The translations under genes and the position numbers were made by a program. A stretch of DNA of 64,000 nucleotides from Salvia splendens. Lineage: Eukaryota; Streptophyta; Magnoliopsida; Lamiales; Lamiaceae. The DNA lies in contig NW_024599046.1 of assembly GCF_004379255.2 (NCBI RefSeq), positions 1 to 64,000 on the forward strand, written 5' to 3'. Of the stretch, positions 58,097 through 64,000 are shown piece by piece. The notes beneath the pieces are model-generated. The model did not search any database. It saw nothing but the letters and a program-made list of their open reading frames with translations, and had not been told where the DNA came from. Numbering within the stretch: the stretch's first letter is position 1; each line of letters starts with the position of its first letter.

Positions 58097-59154
58097 ACAG
58101 TGTCATAAATGAAACTGGTTAGTATACGCAAACTTTATCAGCAGAATATACTCATCCCATGAACCCTGAAATTCAATAACACGAGCACAAAACATTTCTT
58201 CCAACGTCTTTATAGTTCTCTCTGACTTACCATCTTTCTAAGGGTGAAAAATATTACTAAAATATAATCATGTCTCCGTAGATAGTAAATTGCGGACCTC
58301 TAGACATAAAAGATAGAATACCATATAATCGTGCTGCATCTTTCGCGTACTTTTCAGCTAAGTGATATAACGAACAACGCCATCTTATAGGTAAGAAATG
58401 TACTATCGGTGACCCTGTACCAAAATTTATGGTAATGTGTTCTCATTTTGAGACTAGAATAGTTAAAGGCTTCAACAAACCTGTAGGTACACACTGTTAT
58501 GCTTTAACCTGTTGACATATCAAACACCTTGAAACAAACTCTACGACTTTCTTCTTCCTCTTCGACCAACAATAATACTCTAATAATGATATTTGTATAT
58601 ATGTAATCACTCAGCTTGACTTGTAACTCAAAGCATCTGTAACAACATTCGCCTTTTTAAGATGGTATTACGATGGTGTAATCATATTCTTTAAGAAACT
58701 CCATCCAATGTCTTAGTCTCATATTCAACTCCTTCTAACTCATCAAATATTTCAATCTGTCATGATCGGCCGAAATTCAAAAAGTCTCTCCATGCAGATA
58801 AGAATGCCAAATCTTCAAAGGAAAACAACACTGTTAAATCCAGATCAGAAATAGAATAAGAAGCTTCATGTACTCGTGATTGTCCTTGACGCATAAGCAA
58901 TAAACTTTCCATTTTTTTAATAGAAGAAAACCAAATCCACGTTGCAGTGCATTACTGTAAATAACATAATATCATATACCTGTGGAAATAACCAATATAG
59001 ACGACATAGTCAATTAATGCTTCAACTTATCAAAATTGTTTTGACATGCTTCACTCCATATAAGAGGAGAACTCTTCCGCAATAACTTCTTAATCAATTC
59101 AACCATAATCGAGAATCATTTTCAGTTGACAAATACTTCAATATTCTGTATATC

Positions 59155-60111
59155 TAGAGATGCCCACCGGTTCCGATTCCGGTTCCGGCGGTTAACCGTC
59201 GAACCGGAACCGTGGCAATATTCCCGAACCGGAACCGTCGCAATTCGGGTCGCGGTCCGGTTCAGGTTCAAGATATTTCGAACCGGAACCGTCACCGAAC
59301 CGGCGGTTCGGGACGGTTCGAAACCGGCGGTTAACCACGGAACCGCCGGTTCGGGTGCGTATATCGAGGCATGGGGGATGGGGCCGGCGGCGGCAGCTTT
59401 TCAGCAGCAAAACCGGCCGGAACCGCCGGTTTTTCGGCGGTTAACCTGCGGTTAACCGTGAAAACCGGCGGTTTACCGCCGGTTCAGTGGCTTTCGAGGC
59501 GGCGCGGAACACGAGGCGACAATGGCGCAGCTTTTGCAGACGGTTCATTGACCGAACCGGCGGTTTTTATCCCGGAAACTGGCGGTTTTGTCTCGGAAAC
59601 CGGCGGTTCCGGCGGTTTTCCGCCAAAACCGCCGATTTTGTGAAATTTCAAATTTTTTTTTTCAAATTTCATGTTTTTTTTACTTACTTTCCGAGTCCGA
59701 CGAGGCGACGACACTTGTAAATTATATTACATTGTTGTATGTTGTTGTATTGTATACTTATGTATTGTAAATTGTAATGTATCGTTGTCCGTTACAACTC
59801 AAAATCAATAAAATTTATTTCATTTTCTCCTTATTCGTCTTATTTGTGCTTGAATTATGCATTGTCTTGTTCCGATTTGTTGTATAAAGCCAAATTTCAA
59901 ATTTTTAAAAAAAAATAATAATTGAACCGCGAAACCGCCGGTTCGAAAACCGGAACTGCCAAAACCGCCGGAAAACCGGCGGTTCCGAACCGGAACCGGA
60001 ACCGCCGGTTTTCGAACCGGAACCGGAACCGTGAAATAGCCTCACGGTCCGGTTCCGGTTCCGCCTCCGCCAAAATCGGAACCGCCGGTTTTCGAACCGT
60101 GGGCAACACTA
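59155..60111. mobile_element. Non-autonomous hAT element inside the retrotransposon
   Basis: 957 bp, flanked by TGTATATC on both sides (59147-59154, 60112-60119). Ends TAGAGATGCCCACCGG and, inverted, CCGTGGGCAACACTA. Both subterminal regions are dense arrays of CCGGCGGTT/GGTTCCG words in both orientations. No transposase. Confidence 0.92.
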
Positions 60112-60368
60112 TGTATATCCATTTCCATTCTTCAACCTGATACCATGTGTCCCAATAATACCATATGATCTAGCTAGACTTACACTTACCCAACCTTGCA
60201 ATACGATGTTTATCTTGCAAAACTTGTAATACTGACTGCAAGTTATTAACATGCTCATCTGTATTTTGTGAAATATAATAGTAAGTCAATAAAAATAATC
60301 ACTAAGTGATATAGGAATGGTTGAGAGACTTCGTTCATCAATGCCATAAATAATTGTAGGTGCAATAG

Positions 60369-60650
60369 TTAATTTGAAAGGCATAACCAAAACTCATAAT
60401 AGTCGTACTGAGTTTTAAATGGTGTCTCTGCAGTATTCTCTTTAGCTATCTTCAACTGATGGTATCTTGATCGAAAATCCGTACTCGAAAACAGTGGCAT
60501 ACCTTGAAATTGATCAAATAAATCTTCTATTCTAGGTAATAGATATTTATTCTTCACAGTCACTTGATTCGACTTCCAATAGTGTATATAATGTCGCAGT
60601 GTGTCGTCCTTCTTCTTCAAAAATAATATTGATGTTCTCCAAAGTAAAAT
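60369..60650 (-). pseudogene. Reverse transcriptase fragment of the Ty3 polyprotein
   Basis: The minus strand reads VTVKNKYLLPRIEDLFDQFQ, FSSTDFRSRYHQLKI and YDYYEFWLCLSN, matching the early part of Ty3 reverse transcriptase (family: NKYPLPRIDDL, DLRSGYHQI). The catalytic DD region that should follow is not recognisable and frames are broken around it. Confidence 0.8.
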
Positions 60651-61299
60651 ATTGAGTCATACATATCTCTTGTCTGACAACTCTTGTAACTGTTTCTTAA
60701 ACTCCTGAAATTCTAATAAAGACATTTGATAATTGTGAATATAAATAAATGTAGTACCTGGTAGTAACTCAATAGTGAAGTTTGTCTCTTGATCAGGTGA
60801 TACTCCAGAGAGATTTCCACTTCGGATAAATCAAAAAGCCGGTGTAGCTAATATAAAACAAGTTGCAATTGATCGATACCATTAAATATCACTCGAACTC
60901 GTCTCGATGATTATATTAACATTTCTTTAACATGACAAGCTGCCTTAGTTCGATGAAGTGACAACCAATTTATACCCGTGATAATACCAAATTTGTGTAT
61001 GAACAAGGGAATCAATATCCGCTGGCAGCTCAACTGAATTAACTCACACCACGCAGTCTAGATAAACCGTGTATACTGAAACAATGACAGCTCATAATCA
61101 ACAACAAACATAGTTCTGGTTTAAAGACAGAATCTCTCTTTACTTCATCATCACAATACACTTCTTGCATATATTTATCATTAAATTCTCTAGGAAAATC
61201 GTCTGAACTTAGTACCAAAGGTTGTATAATAGCTTGTGGGACTGTTTCTGCCCAATAGTAAATATTGCTTCAAAGAAGAGACACTGTTTAATCAAAACG

Positions 61300-61460
61300 T
61301 TCTTCTGACATACAACTCATCTGATTGAACACATGTTCTCTATCCTTTTCAACCATATCTCAGCCTCGGCCGGATCAGTAGTCTCATAAAGTCAACAATT
61401 CCATTTTTCGGAGTTCTCTAAAATTTCTACCTTTGTGCCCCATCATTGGTCCATGTACTT
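61300..61460 (-). pseudogene. gag remnant
   Basis: The minus strand shows MMGHKGRNFRELRKMELLTL, then a stop, then AEAEIWLKRIENMFNQM-like sequence, resembling the start of Ty3 gag (family: EAExWLxxxExIF). Heavily broken. Confidence 0.55.
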
Positions 61461-61660
61461 TTTGTTCCAAAAGCCTAGGTAATCCCCATATGATGCAACA
61501 TGTATACGAAATGTTTCTACTATTAATTGATGATGCAGGGCGGCTGACCCTTATCTCCTCAGTGACCCATGTTTGTGATAATTGAAATGCAAATGAAACA
61601 TCTAACCGAAATGTATCATATGATATTCATGAATGCCATGTCCCAGCGGGATTCTATCCC

Positions 61661-61673
61661 CGCTCTGATACCA
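61661..61673 (-). promoter_or_regulatory. Primer-binding site, initiator-Met tRNA type
   Basis: The minus strand reads TGGTATCAGAGCG, the standard plant site complementary to the 3' end of initiator tRNA-Met, 7 bases after the 5' LTR. Confidence 0.9.
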
Positions 61674-61680
61674 CCTAAAT

Positions 61681-63459
61681 TGTCACACCTCAACCCCTCT
61701 AACGTATACTCTTATAATAAATAAATCCCTTATCACAAAAGCAATCAATACACGTGTATAAATCATAGAACACCCATATTATATAAGTTCAAACCAACAC
61801 TTATCCGATACATATTTCAAAATATCCTGTAACGTAGTGGAATCCTCTCACCACTCTATATACTATACATTTATCTACATGCAAAATGATGAGGAAGAGA
61901 AGGTTGCCAATATGCGTCAGCCGCCGAACCTGATAACACGTGGAGTTCCTATGACCCATGTCAGTCAAAACTTTACTGCTATCTTATTCCTGAAAAATTT
62001 AGTGGTTTATATGAGCCACAACTCAGTATATATAAATTTCCACCTTTAATCTCACATGATACAAACATCAAGCATATTCTTTTATCAATACAAATAATCA
62101 GAAACAATATATAACATAATTTAAAAACAAACCAGTTCATATTCATATGCATATGCCACTCTATTCAGTTTATTATTCTGTAACAGTCAAGCCTGGTATC
62201 TGCCCGGGATTCCTCTATGACCCGAAGGTCTCTTTGTAATTGGACTCATAGGTCCCTCTGTATTTGACCCGAAGGTCCCTCTGTAATTGGACTCATAGGT
62301 CCCTCTGTATTTGACCCGAAGGTCCCTCTGTATTTGGACTCATAGGTCCCTCTAAAATTTCAGATCCAGTACAAGGCTGTCACAGATCCTCTTTAATCCA
62401 ATGATTCACATAAACAGTATCATAAACATATCCTTTGCACCAATAACATATCCATATCATATTCCATCAAATTATCCAATATATCTAAACAAACACGTCC
62501 ATTTCAGCAATCAAATATTCATATCATATTCGACCATCAAAATCAAACAATTCATAATCATATCAATTTCACACCATATAATCCAATAATTCACTCCAAT
62601 TCAACATATAACAATCAACCACATAACACATGTAAAACTAAAAGTGTGATTTATACACACCTGATTATAGCATATTCTACTCAAGCTTTCGACATCACCT
62701 CACACTATATGACCTTCTCCTCGCCAAAATGAATCGGACAGTAGTTCCCTTACTTTTTCTTTCCCCCTTTTTATTTTTCTCCCTCCTCCACAAGTTTAAA
62801 ATATAGAAGCTATATAAATGATTTAGTGTCAATTATGCGACCGACTCATCATAATTTTTTTATATTATTTAATAACCAATGTTGCTTTACGTGTCCAAAT
62901 TGTAATAATACACAAATTTCGTATCCTTACACGTAGTAAAATCATAAGCCACGCAATCCTTAAAGGATTTACAAAGAAACACCTTAAATCATATATATGT
63001 ATTACACGTTTCACACACTTCTATATATTTTAATTTATTTACTATAAACATGCAATTTATATATAAGTATGTACCTTAATAATATATTGCACATATACAC
63101 ACGTATTGCAAACACATTTAAAATTAATTATTTCATATGTATAATATTTTTGTTATACTATATATATATATATATAGGGTTTTGATCCATGCAAAAGCAT
63201 TCTTAATACAAAAATGCAGAACCAAGCATACAAAAGTCATTTTTAGGTCATTGTAAGCTTATTTTTACGTCATTATAGTAAGGATGACATGAAATGGTCT
63301 TAACATGACCTCAAATCCAAAGTTTATAATATGACCTAAAACTGCTTTACAATGACCCTCCGTGTTTTTGTTTAATTATTGACCATTGGATTGTCAAATC
63401 TCATGGTCAGGATTTGGTCTGGATTTTGTATTGAGATCAAGTTTTGTATTGATCATTTT

Positions 63460-63494
<35 letters not shown>

Positions 63495-63572
63495 AAAAAT
63501 TACTCTATGGTACACACTTAACATGATGTACAATGACGAAAAAAATGCATGTTTCGGGTTAGGGATGTCACA
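61681..63572 (-). repeat. 5' LTR (1892 bp, contains a MITE)
   Basis: Pairs with 55845-57427. The extra length is mainly the 285-bp insertion at 63177-63461. The 47-bp internal tandem repeat is at about 62221-62354. Confidence 0.93.
63177..63461. mobile_element. Small TIR element in the 5' LTR
   Basis: Absent from the sister LTR, where an uninterrupted TA run continues. Ends GGGTTTTGATCCATGCAAAA and, inverted, TTTTGTATTGATCATTTTCC, flanked by TA. The flanking TA run hides the exact target duplication. Confidence 0.75.
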
Positions 63573-63577
63573 GACGG

Positions 63578-64000
63578 CTTCGAGGATCATCATCGGGTGG
63601 ATGCCCTTGTATCCACTAGTGAATTGTCCTCTCCACGCTGTCGGACAATTCTTCCACTGCCAGTGCATACAGTCGATGCTCCCTAGCATCCCAGGAAAGC
63701 CGTGCGCTGTCTCGTGCATCTTCATCAGGCCCTGGCAATCAGTGGCAGTTGGCTTGCGCAAATATGTGTCGTCGTAGGCCTCCACAACTCCCCTACAAAA
63801 TCTCCTCAGGCACTCCCAGCCTGTTGTATCCCCGACGTGGAGGTACTCGTCGAAGATGTCCGCCGTGGTGCCGTAGGCCAACTGACGGATTGCAGCCGTG
63901 CACTTTTGCAACAGTGTAAGGCCGGGTCTGCCAATGCCGTCTTCACGATACGTCATGTATTCATCACGTGACGACAACGTCCGGACAATGCTGAGAAAAA
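63578..64000 (-). pseudogene. Harbinger transposase, N-terminal part (continues beyond the window)
   Basis: Open to the window end. Contains KCTAAIRQLAYGTTADIFDE, LRKPTATDCQGLMKMHETAH and LGSIDCMHWQWKNCP with the first catalytic Asp, then GYKGIHPMMILEAV where the LTR element interrupts. Similar to the transposase at 10077-11396 but clearly a different subfamily member. The true start is outside the window. Confidence 0.85.

Larger units (their letters stand above)
55845..63572 (-). mobile_element. Ty3-type LTR retrotransposon, defective, with 5-bp target duplication
   Basis: 7728 bp, flanked by GACGG (55840-55844, 63573-63577). It is oriented on the minus strand: 5' LTR 63572-61681, primer site 61673-61661, gag/pol debris, polypurine tract just right of 57428 and 3' LTR 57427-55845. 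LTRs start TGTGACA and end TGTGACA in that orientation. Internal coding is only fragments: gag near 61300-61460, reverse transcriptase near 60369-60650, integrase end 57551-58096. Without the hAT insertion the internal region is about 3.3 kb, shorter than an intact Ty3 element. It interrupts a Harbinger transposase. Confidence 0.93.
55047..64000. mobile_element. PIF/Harbinger element with transposase, split by an LTR retrotransposon and running off the window
   Basis: The left end is probably GCCATCCACAATGGGGCGCC near 55047, after TAA. Its transposase runs on the minus strand from beyond 64000 to 63573 and, after the retrotransposon, from 55844 to about 55259. No ORF1 lies between the left end and the transposase. 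The right terminus is outside the window. Confidence 0.7.

Noticed and set aside
55845..63572. Integrated plant pararetrovirus
   Set aside because: Two LTRs, a 5-bp target duplication, an integrase fragment and a polypurine tract show a Ty3-type LTR retrotransposon; no movement or coat protein motif was seen.
63453..63580. Apparent fusion of the transposase with an Ile/Tyr-rich tail
   Set aside because: The tail is read-through into the LTR TA repeat; the real protein is interrupted at the insertion site.

Overview
This is nuclear DNA of a flowering plant, almost certainly a eudicot. Genes have introns with GT-AG junctions, the intergenic DNA is AT-rich, and short transposons with the ends CTCCCTCCGTCCC, GAGCATCC and CAGGGGCG are common. 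The DIVARICATA-type MYB is very close to the Antirrhinum protein, so an asterid, probably in the Lamiales, is my best guess (inference).

Six host genes are well supported. They are a DIVARICATA-like MYB factor (6277-7424, minus), a laccase (13717-16352, minus, seven exons), a membrane-anchored SAM-dependent methyltransferase (20909-21871, minus), an NPF8-type peptide transporter (28172-31249, plus, four exons), an ELM2-domain protein (45468-46271, plus, with a long 5' leader intron) and an OCTOPUS-like/DUF740 protein (51501-53132, minus). A seventh, at 32791-33227, is the last exon of a small conserved plant protein whose first exon I cannot find. The genes look functionally unrelated, as is usual for plant chromosomes. 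The laccase, the transporter and the OCTOPUS-like gene each carry reading-frame breaks in well-conserved sequence. These are either real lesions or uncorrected indels in the assembly.

The rest is mostly transposons and their debris. From left to right: two inverted, decayed hAT transposase copies (1-2960); a beta-glucosidase scrap (about 3870-4170); two PIF/Harbinger elements 16 bp apart upstream of the MYB gene (8278-9792 and 9809-11701); an hAT element with a perfect 8-bp target duplication (17470-18746); a Mutator-like long-TIR element (23383-24506); a Harbinger MITE at the transporter promoter (27194-27762); a 2.2-kb element with 785-bp inverted arms that has captured part of a GOLVEN/RGF peptide gene (34708-36923); many Stowaway-like MITEs, some nested (33-49 kb); two Harbinger elements carrying only the Myb-like ORF1 (47189-48648 and about 53366-55026); and a second transposase-only Harbinger element (about 55047 to the window end).

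That last element is split by a 7.7-kb Ty3-type LTR retrotransposon (55845-63572). The retrotransposon has a perfect 5-bp target duplication, an initiator-Met primer site and a polypurine tract. Inside it sit an hAT element (59155-60111) and a small MITE in one LTR (63177-63461). This gives a clear insertion order: Harbinger, then the LTR retrotransposon, then the hAT and the MITE. All boundaries, splice sites and family calls were read by eye.
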